The position numbers and the translations under genes were made by a program. Positions 1-6,666 of a stretch of DNA of 11,369 nucleotides are shown piece after piece; the first letter of the stretch is position 1, and the number at the start of each line of letters is the position of its first letter. The notes below the pieces were generated by a model. That model was not told the DNA's origin and did not search any database. It saw nothing but the letters and a program-made list of their open reading frames with translations. This DNA is from an uncultured Spirochaetaceae bacterium (lineage in GTDB: Bacteria > Spirochaetota > Spirochaetia > Sphaerochaetales > Sphaerochaetaceae): the NCBI GenBank assembly GCA_947630635.1, contig CANRIJ010000042.1:1-11369 (forward strand), written 5' to 3'.

Positions 1-11
1 CCACACTCATA

Positions 12-39
12 TACCCGCTCTCGAAAAGAGAGATGGGTA
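12..39. repeat. Strong imperfect hairpin in intergenic DNA
   Basis: An inverted repeat with two stacked stems: TACCC (12-16) pairs with GGGTA (35-39), and CTCTC (18-22) pairs with GAGAG (28-32) around a GAAAA loop, separated by a 1x2 internal bulge. It lies 28 nt beyond the stop codon of the AOR-like gene, so it could end that transcript, but neither strand shows a U-run after the stem. It may therefore be a processing or stabilising hairpin, or an operator. A gene outside the left edge could also own it. It does not fold as a tRNA. Confidence 0.5.
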
Positions 40-66
40 CTACTTTATAAATCCGGGATCTGTAAG

Positions 67-1728
67 CTATCCTCGCTCCTCCTCAGGACCAACGTTCGCG
101 CTTCTAGAAGAAGAGAAGGCATCTATACTATCGCTACTTGATTTCAAGAAGCTCAAAGCTCTTCGATACTCCGACTGAAAGAGACTCAAGAGCTTGGCAG
201 TAGGAAGATTTCTTTTGTTTTTTCCAGGATAGAGCTCGAAAACAGATGGCAGTGGCGTAAGCTCAAGAGAAAGCATATCTGCTATCTCAAGGCCCTTTCT
301 CAATAGCTCTCTTGAGGAAAGGCCGAAAATCGAGAAACGACGCGATTTCATTCTAAGAAGGACTGGAAGACCAAAGTCCCTCTTTTTGAAAGAAGAGTAG
401 AATACGCCAAGCCTCAATAGAGGAATAAAGCCATAGTTGATGAGAGCAAAGGTATAGATAAGCTCATAGAATGCCATCACCGCTGCACTCTCGCTCTTAA
501 GAGGCTTTTTAGGAAATAGGGTTCCTCCTGGAAGCAGTATATCCAGATTCAGCGATGAGACAATCGCCTGATTGTAGGCTCCTCTGAGATCATATGATAT
601 TGGCATATGAAGCTCTGTCTGCACTGCCTTATTGAACTTAACAAGTCCATCCTGCAATACAGCGCCCACTCCCCTGCCATCCGAAATTGAGGAAATAAAC
701 CTTACAACCGATTCTGGCGTTTTGTCTCTCAGCCCAATAAAATCCCTCTGGTCATCATTTAAAGTGAAGAGAAATGAGAGTATTGCGCCCAGGGTATTTA
801 CATCTATGCCCTCCTCTCTTGCTTTATCTGCAATTGGCTGAATAGACTCAAATGAGAAAAAGCCGAGATTTGTACCGAGCATCATAACCTCATTCCACGT
901 TGGCACAATCTCCTCTTTCTTCCCTCTTCTGCCACAAGAGAAGAAACACTCCTGACAGCTATCTGGAAAGTTGCCATACCTCTCAAGAACGCTCTTGCCA
1001 TCCAGCGCATATGCTCTTGGATCGAATCCGCTTGAAAAGTTGAAGACAGGAAGCCAGCCAAGCCTAAGCGCATCGTCGACAAAGATATTTGCACCATGCT
1101 TTCTCACCATTCTTGCAAAGCGAGACTTCTCAATTCTCCTCCTGGCCTTTCTAGAGAGCCTAGAGCTAGGGCTCACAGAGTTAAAGCCCTGCATGACTAT
1201 GCCCTTTAGATTGTGCTGAGAGAAGACATATCCCAGCCCAAGACCATATACATACTTGCCTTTGGAGGTCAGATCTGTGAATTTAATGCCATTATCAGCT
1301 GCCCGAGAGGATGAAAGGACAGAGTCCAGAATGTTCTTCTGCATTACCTCCTCAAAATAAGAGGCCTCTTTTCCTCTCATTGACTCACATGGAAGAATCT
1401 CCTCCTTGGCCTGGTATATCGAGAGAAAGCACATAACAGGGCTTTTGCCAACAAAGACTATCGCCTTTATTCCAAGCATCGCCATAGAGAGCCCAAGCGA
1501 GAGGTTAGCATATCCAAATGCCTTCTTATGGGTAATCGGAGAATAGTAGCTGATTGTGAATACTGAGCTATTTGAGAGCTCTATGCTTCTCAAAGTGGGA
1601 GCTGAGAGCACAAATGAGTCCTCTCCATAGCGCTCAAGAAGCGAAAGACCCAGAGAGAGGCCCTCTCCCTCCACCTCGTCTATTTCGCTTATAGTCCCCT
1701 TTGCCAAATCAGAGATTAGTATTCGCAC
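67..1728 (-). CDS. Aldehyde:ferredoxin oxidoreductase-like protein, incomplete cluster motif
   Basis: 553 residues, near the usual AOR length of about 600. The N-terminal third follows the AOR molybdopterin-binding domain, with an SPIT segment near residue 63, a long glycine/leucine-rich stretch and an AIVFVGKSPV segment near 89-98. KGIVMQG (175-181) fits the family's central motif. The cluster motif C-x2-C-x3-C is present (C258, C261, C265), followed by W278, E280 and GTNLG (285-289), as in AOR. YDLRG (379-383) replaces the usual DPRG. The fourth cluster cysteine, normally in a D-x-x-G-x-C segment, has no counterpart: the matching region around 425-433 reads FALINYGF. Known AORs are tungsten or molybdenum enzymes that oxidise aldehydes with ferredoxin. 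Here I infer an altered or lost cluster and do not assign a substrate. The start is GTG (1728-1726) with a TATAAT box 6 nt before it and no Shine-Dalgarno. It is divergent from the nucleoside kinase gene. Confidence 0.8.
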   Translation of the reverse strand: MRILISDLAKGTISEIDEVEGEGLSLGLSLLERYGEDSFVLSAPTLRSIELSNSSVFTISYYSPITHKKAFGYANLSLGLSMAMLGIKAIVFVGKSPVMCFLSIYQAKEEILPCESMRGKEASYFEEVMQKNILDSVLSSSRAADNGIKFTDLTSKGKYVYGLGLGYVFSQHNLKGIVMQGFNSVSPSSRLSRKARRRIEKSRFARMVRKHGANIFVDDALRLGWLPVFNFSSGFDPRAYALDGKSVLERYGNFPDSCQECFFSCGRRGKKEEIVPTWNEVMMLGTNLGFFSFESIQPIADKAREEGIDVNTLGAILSFLFTLNDDQRDFIGLRDKTPESVVRFISSISDGRGVGAVLQDGLVKFNKAVQTELHMPISYDLRGAYNQAIVSSLNLDILLPGGTLFPKKPLKSESAAVMAFYELIYTFALINYGFIPLLRLGVFYSSFKKRDFGLPVLLRMKSRRFSIFGLSSRELLRKGLEIADMLSLELTPLPSVFELYPGKNKRNLPTAKLLSLFQSEYRRALSFLKSSSDSIDAFSSSRSANVGPEEERG

Positions 1729-1734
1729 AGCACG

Positions 1735-1740
1735 ATTATA
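1735..1740 (-). promoter_or_regulatory. -10 box of AOR-like gene (possible leaderless start)
   Basis: A perfect TATAAT on the minus strand, six nucleotides before the GTG start. Transcription would begin at about the G of the start codon, so the mRNA would have almost no leader. No good -35 hexamer lies 16-18 nt upstream. Confidence 0.5.
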
Positions 1741-1798
1741 ATTTCTAGAGCAAAAAAGTAGTAGCTCTTAATCATTTTGCCTCAATTCGCAATAAGTA

Positions 1799-1807
1799 TG
1801 CTTTAAT
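1799..1807 (+). promoter_or_regulatory. Extended -10 (TGC-TTTAAT) of nucleoside kinase gene
   Basis: TG-n-TTTAAT ends 8 nt before the ATG at 1816, which predicts a 5' leader of only about 1-2 nt. A possible -35 TTGCCT (1777-1782) is 19 nt away, which is long, but an extended -10 needs less help from -35. There is no Shine-Dalgarno before the ATG. Confidence 0.4.
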
Positions 1808-1815
1808 TACATTTA

Positions 1816-3480
1816 ATGGATAAGAATACGATTATTTTCAACGGAGAGAAGGCAGATACCTTCAAAGAGACTTCGAACAACAGAATAATATCGCTTCTTG
1901 GAAGGGGAAAGAAGAAGGAATACAAGGACAACCCTCCAGTTGCAGCAATAGTAAATGGAGAGCTTATGAGCCTCCAGGACACAATCCCAGAGAATGCCGA
2001 GATAGAGACGGTTCCTCTATTTAGCACAATGGGAAGACGCGTTTATAGAAAAACACTATGCTTTCTCCTCTCTTATGCCTCTGCAACTCTCTTCCCGGAG
2101 AGATCGCTTGTTATCGGGCATAGTCTTGGAGATGGATATTACTTTAGCTACAGAGGAAAAGAAAAACCAGACATTAAGGCGCTTAAGGCAAAGATGACTG
2201 AGGCAATCGAGAGAGATCTGCCTATTGAATACAAGACTCTCACCTCAGATGAGGCAATGGAATATGTAAAGAAGCATGGACTAAAGGAGACAGAGAAGCT
2301 TCTTGAATCCAGAAACGACGGATCTTATATATTCCAGTGCCTTGATGGCTGCATGGAGATGTACTACGAGCCTATGCTTCCTTCCACGCGATTTCTGGCA
2401 ATATGGGACCTCATCGAATATGAGGACGGACTCCTTTTAAGATACCCACAGTCAAGAAACGACAAAGAGCTCATGCCCTTTGTAGACAACAAAAATCTAT
2501 TTGCCATCTTCAGGGAGAATAAGAAATACGCAGAAATCCTAAAAATAGAGAGTCTGGGAGCTCTCAATGAAAACCTCATTAAGGGCAACATAAATGACAC
2601 CATACTCCTATCAGAGCTTCTCCAGAGAAGGAGATTCATGGAGATCGCCAAATTCATCAAGGACAAGAAGAGCATAAAGCTCGTCTTTATCTCAGGCCCA
2701 TCATCATCTGGAAAGACCACAAGCGCCCTAAAGCTCGCAAATGAGCTTAAGATCAATGGCTACGTGCCAATAAAGATATCGCTTGATGACTACTACCTTC
2801 CCTTGGATAAGGTCCCAAGAGATAAAGACGGGGACTATGACTTTGAGTCGATAAACGCACTCAATCTCCCGCTTTTCAGAAAGCAGGTAAATGCTCTTAT
2901 AAATGGAGAGGGAGTAAGACTCTCAAAGTACTCGATCAAAAAAAGAGAGCATACCTTCGACGATCATGAGACAAAGCTCGGAAAAGATGACATTCTCATA
3001 ATTGAGGGCATTCATGGCCTTAATCCAAATCTGATTCCCGATGTCGATGATAAGTATGTCTACAGAATCTACATATCTGCCCTCACGCAGCTGAACCTGG
3101 ACTCCAGATCCAGAATATCGACAACAGACAATAGAATCCTAAGACGCCTGATTCGGGACAACAGGACAAGAGGCCTTAGTGCTGTCGATACGCTTTTGAG
3201 GTGGCCAAGCGTGGAGAACGGAGAGAAGAACAACATCTTTCCCTACCAGGATTTCGCCGATGCCATGGTTAACAGCTCTCTTGAATATGAGATAGGCGTT
3301 CTATCTGTATATGCAATACCGCTACTGAGATCTGTAAAGAAGGAGACTGGAGCGCCCTACACCACTGCACGACGCCTTCTGAAATTTCTGGAGCTTGTCT
3401 ACCCAATTCCAGATGAGGCAGTGCCCTCTGACTCGCTCTTAAGAGAGTTCATTGGCGGTTCAATATATGATGTGAGCTAA
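1816..3480 (+). CDS. Nucleoside (uridine-type) kinase with ThrRS-like N-terminal domains
   Basis: 554 residues. Residues 1-68 look like a TGS domain and 69-195 like the second additional (editing) domain of threonyl-tRNA synthetase: LFPERSLVIGHSLGDGYYF (92-110) parallels the ThrRS segment ending in DGFYYDF, and LPST-R (188-192) parallels its VPNTR. The editing residues are mostly gone: the ThrRS HxxxH aligns with K79 and F83, and only C179 of the later CxxxH remains. Residues 285-510 are a uridine-kinase-type P-loop kinase: Walker A GPSSSGKTT (294-302), SLDDYYLP (322-329) with the likely catalytic aspartate, YDFES (341-345), IIEGIHGL (395-402), and the arginine-rich lid segment around 431-452. 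The family phosphorylates nucleosides using NTP, but the exact substrate cannot be read here. The gene ends tail-to-tail with the HTH gene, the two stop codons overlapping. Confidence 0.9.
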   Translation: MDKNTIIFNGEKADTFKETSNNRIISLLGRGKKKEYKDNPPVAAIVNGELMSLQDTIPENAEIETVPLFSTMGRRVYRKTLCFLLSYASATLFPERSLVIGHSLGDGYYFSYRGKEKPDIKALKAKMTEAIERDLPIEYKTLTSDEAMEYVKKHGLKETEKLLESRNDGSYIFQCLDGCMEMYYEPMLPSTRFLAIWDLIEYEDGLLLRYPQSRNDKELMPFVDNKNLFAIFRENKKYAEILKIESLGALNENLIKGNINDTILLSELLQRRRFMEIAKFIKDKKSIKLVFISGPSSSGKTTSALKLANELKINGYVPIKISLDDYYLPLDKVPRDKDGDYDFESINALNLPLFRKQVNALINGEGVRLSKYSIKKREHTFDDHETKLGKDDILIIEGIHGLNPNLIPDVDDKYVYRIYISALTQLNLDSRSRISTTDNRILRRLIRDNRTRGLSAVDTLLRWPSVENGEKNNIFPYQDFADAMVNSSLEYEIGVLSVYAIPLLRSVKKETGAPYTTARRLLKFLELVYPIPDEAVPSDSLLREFIGGSIYDVS

Positions 3481-3800
3481 TCAATCATTGATGTTCTATC
3501 AATCACAGCCCCGCCCTCTAAAAGGATGTCGGGGTTTTTTCTTGCCATCATCATGAGGCGGCTAGCAGACCCAGAGGGGCGATTTATACCGCTCTCCCAC
3601 GCCTCTACAGTCTTCTTTGATACCCCCAAAACCTCAGCAAAGAGAGAGGTTGAAAGCTGAAGATAGTGCCTAATCTCCCTTACCTCCTCTTTAGTGAGGC
3701 TTTTGACTTCTCTGACTGATATATACTTATTCGTCTTTGTAATCAGGCCTTTCTTCTTTGGATAGAGCGCATCTTTTACTGCGTCCTTATAGATACTCAT
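3477..3800 (-). CDS. XRE/HigA-type helix-turn-helix regulator
   Basis: 107 residues. A helix-turn-helix of the XRE class spans about 40-88: the segment LSTSLFAEVLGVSKKTVEAW (49-68) carries the two HTH helices, and ESGINRPSGSASRL follows, as in HigA/NadS-type antitoxin-like regulators. The N-terminus (1-38) is short and basic. No toxin gene is next to it. It is instead coupled to nifU: its ATG (3800-3798) overlaps the nifU TGA as ATGA, with a purine-rich AAAGAGG just before the start. As the last gene of the nifS-nifU operon it may be made in proportion to the Fe-S machinery and act as its regulator; that role is inference. Its 3' end contains the kinase-gene terminator, and its TAG overlaps the kinase TAA. 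Confidence 0.85.
   Translation of the reverse strand: MSIYKDAVKDALYPKKKGLITKTNKYISVREVKSLTKEEVREIRHYLQLSTSLFAEVLGVSKKTVEAWESGINRPSGSASRLMMMARKNPDILLEGGAVIDRTSMID
3509..3540 (+). terminator. Intrinsic terminator of kinase gene, inside the convergent HTH gene
   Basis: CCCCG (3509-3513) pairs with CGGGG (3530-3534) around a 16-nt loop that can fold further (CCT 3515-3517 with AGG 3523-3525). Six T residues follow at once (3535-3540). It begins 29 nt after the kinase stop codon. It lies within the C-terminal codons of the oppositely oriented HTH gene, so one DNA stretch serves both as terminator and as coding sequence. Confidence 0.75.
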
Positions 3801-4417
3801 GCCTCTTTACCATAGATGTGCTTCATTTCGACAATAAGCTCTTCAAGACGTGGAACGCACTTTCCGCAGACTGTTCCTGCTCCCGTGATATCCTGCAGAT
3901 CCTTGAGATTCTTGACCTTGTCTTCCTTTATCAGAGTCTCGATTTTCTGATCTGTGACTCCCATGCACTCGCATATGATCTTGGCAACTGTAGCCTTATA
4001 GGGATTTTCCATATGGTTCTTCTCGAGATAGTCATCAATTGCCGCTCTGAGGGCCTTATCTCCCAGAACAGAGCAGTGGAATTTATGCTCTGGAAGTCCC
4101 CCAAGCTTTGCCATAATATCCTCAGGCTTGAGATTATATGCATCTTTTAGGTCCATTCCGATTGCCATCTCGCTCATCATAGAGGTAGATGCAATTGCAG
4201 AGGCGCACCCATATGTAAGCCATCTTAGATCGGCTATCTTTCCGTCTTTCACCTTGATGCCGACTCTCATCTGATCTCCGCAGGCAAGAGAGCCAACCTC
4301 TCCCACTCCATCAGGATTGAAATCCTCATCCTCTTTCCAGAGATTTCTTGGATTCATGAAATGATCTTTGACTATATCTGTATAGACCCACTGGGCCATA
4401 AATCCATTTGATGCCAT
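3797..4417 (-). CDS. nifU: Fe-S cluster assembly scaffold NifU (IscU domain plus BFD-like [2Fe-2S] domain)
   Basis: 206 residues. Residues about 8-130 are an IscU-type scaffold with all three cluster cysteines in their usual settings: ACGDQM (C46, with D48), YGCASAIAS (C71) and HCSVLGDKA (C115). Residues about 140-200 form a BFD-like [2Fe-2S] domain with four cysteines: ICECMGVT (C149, C151) and TVCGKCVP (C184, C187). The C-terminal Nfu domain of full NifU (CxxC) is absent, so this is the shorter two-domain form. It receives sulfur from NifS and passes clusters to apoproteins in the cytoplasm. The start ATG at 4417 has AGGAAGGA (4430-4423) five nt upstream, which supports it over the in-frame ATG at 4399. 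One nucleotide separates it from nifS, and it overlaps the HTH gene by 4 nt. Confidence 0.93.
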   Translation of the reverse strand: MASNGFMAQWVYTDIVKDHFMNPRNLWKEDEDFNPDGVGEVGSLACGDQMRVGIKVKDGKIADLRWLTYGCASAIASTSMMSEMAIGMDLKDAYNLKPEDIMAKLGGLPEHKFHCSVLGDKALRAAIDDYLEKNHMENPYKATVAKIICECMGVTDQKIETLIKEDKVKNLKDLQDITGAGTVCGKCVPRLEELIVEMKHIYGKEA

Positions 4418-4418
4418 A

Positions 4419-5591
4419 TTAGTCCTTCCTTGTGCTCATCTTCCTGATTTTCTCAATAATAGGAGGAAGCTTCTCAATTACATAATCAACATCCTCTTCT
4501 GTATTGTTCTTGCCAAGCGAAAACCTTATTGAGCCATGTGCAAGTTCAACCGGGAGTCCTGAGGCAAGTAGTACATAGCTTGGCTCAAGTGAGCCTGAGG
4601 CACAGGCGCTTCCTGTAGATACCTCTATGCCCTCCATATCAAGGTAGAGAAGAATAGACTCTCCCTCTGCGGATGGAAATGAGACATTGAGCGTTCCCGG
4701 AAGCGTGAGGTTCCTATCGTTAGAGCCATTTACAACAACATGGGGTATATTCTTCTCAATTCCCTCTCTGAGCCTCTCTCTGAGTCTCCAGAGCTTCTCA
4801 CTCTCATTATCAAGGTTAAGGCGCGCAAGCTCACTGGCCTTTCCAAGTCCGATTATGGCCTGTGTGTTGTAAGTGCCTGCCCTAAAGCCCCTCTCTTGGT
4901 GTCCGCCATGGATAAAGGCCTCCATTGGAGCGCCCTTTTTCACAAAGAGAACCCCAATTCCCTTGGGACCATAGAACTTGTGTCCCGAAAGAGAGAGATA
5001 GTCCACATCGAGCTCCTTTACGTCTACCTTGATCTTGCCAATTGCCTGAGTCGCGTCAGTATGAAAATACGCGCCATATAGCTTTGCAAGCCTTGATGCC
5101 TCTCTCACTGGCTGTATAATTCCAGACTCGTTATTTGCAAGCATAATGGAGACGAGCGCTACATTATCAGAAAGCATCTTCTCATATTTATCCAAATCAA
5201 GGCGCCCTATATGGTCAACAGGCGCAAACTCAACATGATAGCCCTTCTTATTGAGAAATTTTGCTGTCTCAATTGATGCAGGGTGCTCAACCGAGGAGAT
5301 GATTATTCGATTTCTCTCAGGGCTCTCGTCAATGATGTCTCTGAAGATATTGAAGACAGTATTATTGCTTTCAGTGGCTCCGCTGGTGAAGTAAATTTCC
5401 CTCTTTTCGGCATTTATAAGGCGCGCAACCTCACCCCTTGCCCACTCAACGCCAGTCTCGGCATCTCGTCCAAGTGTATGCATACTCGAGGCATTACCAA
5501 AGAGATCCTCGTTCTCCCTCATAATCTCTTTGACCTCATCAGCCATTTCAGTGGTGGCATTATTGTCTAAGTAGACAAACCTCTTATCCAT
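4419..5591 (-). CDS. nifS: Cysteine desulfurase (NifS/IscS family)
   Basis: 390 residues, full length for a group I class-V aminotransferase. It takes sulfur from cysteine, giving alanine and an enzyme persulfide, to feed the adjacent NifU scaffold. Visible residues: LDNNATT (8-14) at the N-terminus; VEHPA with H103 stacking on PLP; HTDATQ with D179 and Q182; the PLP lysine K205 in SLSGHKFYGPKG; RAGTYN (237-242); and catalytic C330 in STGSACASGSLEPS, the long-loop form of group I enzymes. The choice of nifS over iscS follows its NifU-type partner and the absence of iscA, hscBA and fdx. It starts at ATG 5591 with a good AGGAGAG 4 nt upstream. It lies 36 nt after the YcgN-like gene and 1 nt before nifU. 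Confidence 0.95.
   Translation of the reverse strand: MDKRFVYLDNNATTEMADEVKEIMRENEDLFGNASSMHTLGRDAETGVEWARGEVARLINAEKREIYFTSGATESNNTVFNIFRDIIDESPERNRIIISSVEHPASIETAKFLNKKGYHVEFAPVDHIGRLDLDKYEKMLSDNVALVSIMLANNESGIIQPVREASRLAKLYGAYFHTDATQAIGKIKVDVKELDVDYLSLSGHKFYGPKGIGVLFVKKGAPMEAFIHGGHQERGFRAGTYNTQAIIGLGKASELARLNLDNESEKLWRLRERLREGIEKNIPHVVVNGSNDRNLTLPGTLNVSFPSAEGESILLYLDMEGIEVSTGSACASGSLEPSYVLLASGLPVELAHGSIRFSLGKNNTEEDVDYVIEKLPPIIEKIRKMSTRKD
4423..4430 (-). promoter_or_regulatory. Ribosome binding site of nifU
   Basis: AGGAAGGA on the minus strand, inside the last codons of nifS, five nt before the nifU ATG. It fixes the nifU start at 4417 and contrasts with the SD-less genes that lead transcription units in this window. 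Confidence 0.65.
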
Positions 5592-5595
5592 CGCA

Positions 5596-5625
5596 CTCTC
5601 CTAAGTGAAAAATTAGTCCTTTAGG
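5596..5625 (-). promoter_or_regulatory. nifS ribosome binding site within a small inverted repeat
   Basis: On the minus strand the nifS Shine-Dalgarno AGGAGAG (5602-5596) directly follows, and partly overlaps, TTAGG (5604-5600), which can pair with CCTAA (5625-5621) across a 16-nt loop. The stem is only five base pairs. If it forms, it would partly hide the Shine-Dalgarno and could adjust nifS translation within the operon. The RBS itself is convincing; the regulatory reading is weak. Confidence 0.4.
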
Positions 5626-5627
5626 TG

Positions 5628-5930
5628 TTACTCGTCAAGTTTTCTGAGTTCTACTATTCTGGCTCTTGGAAACCTAATATGGTTTTGCTTTGCCCATAGA
5701 ACATAGCCGCAGGTATCTGGAAGAGAGGAAGAGAAGATAGCTCGCATTCTATTCACCTTAAGGCACTTCTTATTGAGTTTAAGCCTATCGCTGTATATAG
5801 TGCACCTCTTATTCTCCTCATCCAGGTATTCACAGGGCTGGTCCATGAATATGACGAGAGTGTCATATAAAGGCAGCTTTGAGTAGCAGCAGAGTGTGCA
5901 TCTTGTGCACTTCTCTTCCCAATCACTCAT
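5628..5930 (-). CDS. YcgN/YkgJ-family cysteine-cluster protein
   Basis: 100 residues, close to the fold-bearing part of the UPF0260 (YcgN) family. It has eight cysteines in the family pattern: C8-x2-C11-x2-C14-C15 at the N-terminus, C33 before EYLD, C43 in RCTIYSDR, C56, and C74 before GYVLWA. The family is thought to bind zinc or an Fe-S cluster, but its biochemical role is not established, so I give none. Its ATG (5930) overlaps the end of surE by 8 nt, and nifS follows 36 nt later, so it is co-transcribed with both. AAGAGAA immediately precedes the start. Sitting directly before nifS-nifU, it is a reasonable candidate Fe-S client or metal-handling partner; that link is inference. Confidence 0.88.
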   Translation of the reverse strand: MSDWEEKCTRCTLCCYSKLPLYDTLVIFMDQPCEYLDEENKRCTIYSDRLKLNKKCLKVNRMRAIFSSSLPDTCGYVLWAKQNHIRFPRARIVELRKLDE

Positions 5931-6666
5931 TTCTCTTCACCATAGATGTAGGGAGTATGTCTACATATGTAAGGGAGGCATAGCCCTCTCTGCAGACATC
6001 AAAATCATTTTCAATGCCATCGCTCTCTATTCTTCTGAACTCCAATCGGCAGTCAATGTTATCGATCTTTATCCTTCCGTCCTCTAAATTGGTCATACGA
6101 AACTCATCGTTGTAGATTATCTCTCCAATAGATGCCTCTTTTGCCATTCCATTGAAGTCCATCGGAATATTTATATTCAGAAAATAGTCCCTTTTGAGCT
6201 GGCTGACATACTCATCGAGGTTCTCTATCAGAAAATCCGCTGCCTCCCTAAAGTATGATGCCGGATTCTCAGTTCCCCTCTTTATATGCCTGGAGATCGC
6301 AATGGCCTTATAGCCATAGAGCGTTGCCTGTCGCGCAGCGGCACATGTTCCTGAGTAGATAATATCAGAAGAGAGGTTGTAGCCATGATTGATGCCGGAG
6401 ATCACAAGGTCGATGTCCATCTTCAGAAGGCCTGATTTCACTCCATATATAACGCAGTCTGCAGGAGAGCCGGAGAGATGAAATCTATTCTCTGAGTATT
6501 CCTTTGCGTAGCATGTCCCCAAAATCGACATCGAATGGGACTTCCCGCTCTGCTCGCTATCAGGGGCGATTATTGCGACTTTGTGGCCTTTCTCTATGAG
6601 AGCCTCAGAGAGCACATTGATGCCATCTGCTCTATATCCATCGTCATTTACCAGTAGAATTCTCAT
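5923..6666 (-). CDS. surE: 5'/3'-nucleotidase SurE
   Basis: 247 residues, normal for SurE. It is a metal-dependent phosphatase that removes phosphate from nucleoside 5'- and 3'-monophosphates. The divalent-metal ligands are all visible: NDDG with D8 and D9, S40 in the SGKSHSMS loop, and N93 in SGINHGYNLSSD, followed by YSGT (104-107). The usual SGTVAAAMEG reads SGTCAAARQA here, a small departure next to the active site. The ATG at 6666 lies inside the upstream galactokinase-like gene (23-nt overlap) with no clear Shine-Dalgarno, so translation is probably coupled. The next gene overlaps its end by 8 nt. The nucleotide-related function pairs loosely with the nucleoside kinase at 1816-3480, which is in a separate transcription unit. 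Confidence 0.95.
   Translation of the reverse strand: MRILLVNDDGYRADGINVLSEALIEKGHKVAIIAPDSEQSGKSHSMSILGTCYAKEYSENRFHLSGSPADCVIYGVKSGLLKMDIDLVISGINHGYNLSSDIIYSGTCAAARQATLYGYKAIAISRHIKRGTENPASYFREAADFLIENLDEYVSQLKRDYFLNINIPMDFNGMAKEASIGEIIYNDEFRMTNLEDGRIKIDNIDCRLEFRRIESDGIENDFDVCREGYASLTYVDILPTSMVKRNE

Noticed and set aside
1..66. Possible tRNA around the 18-32 hairpin
   Set aside because: No acceptor pairing, no T-loop (GGTTCGANNCC) and no 7-nt anticodon loop with a 5-bp stem on either strand.
632..1219. Small plus-strand frames opposite the AOR-like gene
   Set aside because: They are antisense shadows of a gene with clear family motifs, with no start signals or recognisable protein content.
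3436..3445. CTCTTAAGAG palindrome as terminator of the HTH transcript
   Set aside because: A perfect short palindrome with no loop and no T-run, lying inside the kinase coding sequence.
3477..3800. HTH protein as antitoxin of a toxin-antitoxin pair
   Set aside because: No RelE/HigB-like or other small toxin gene is adjacent; both neighbours are identified genes.
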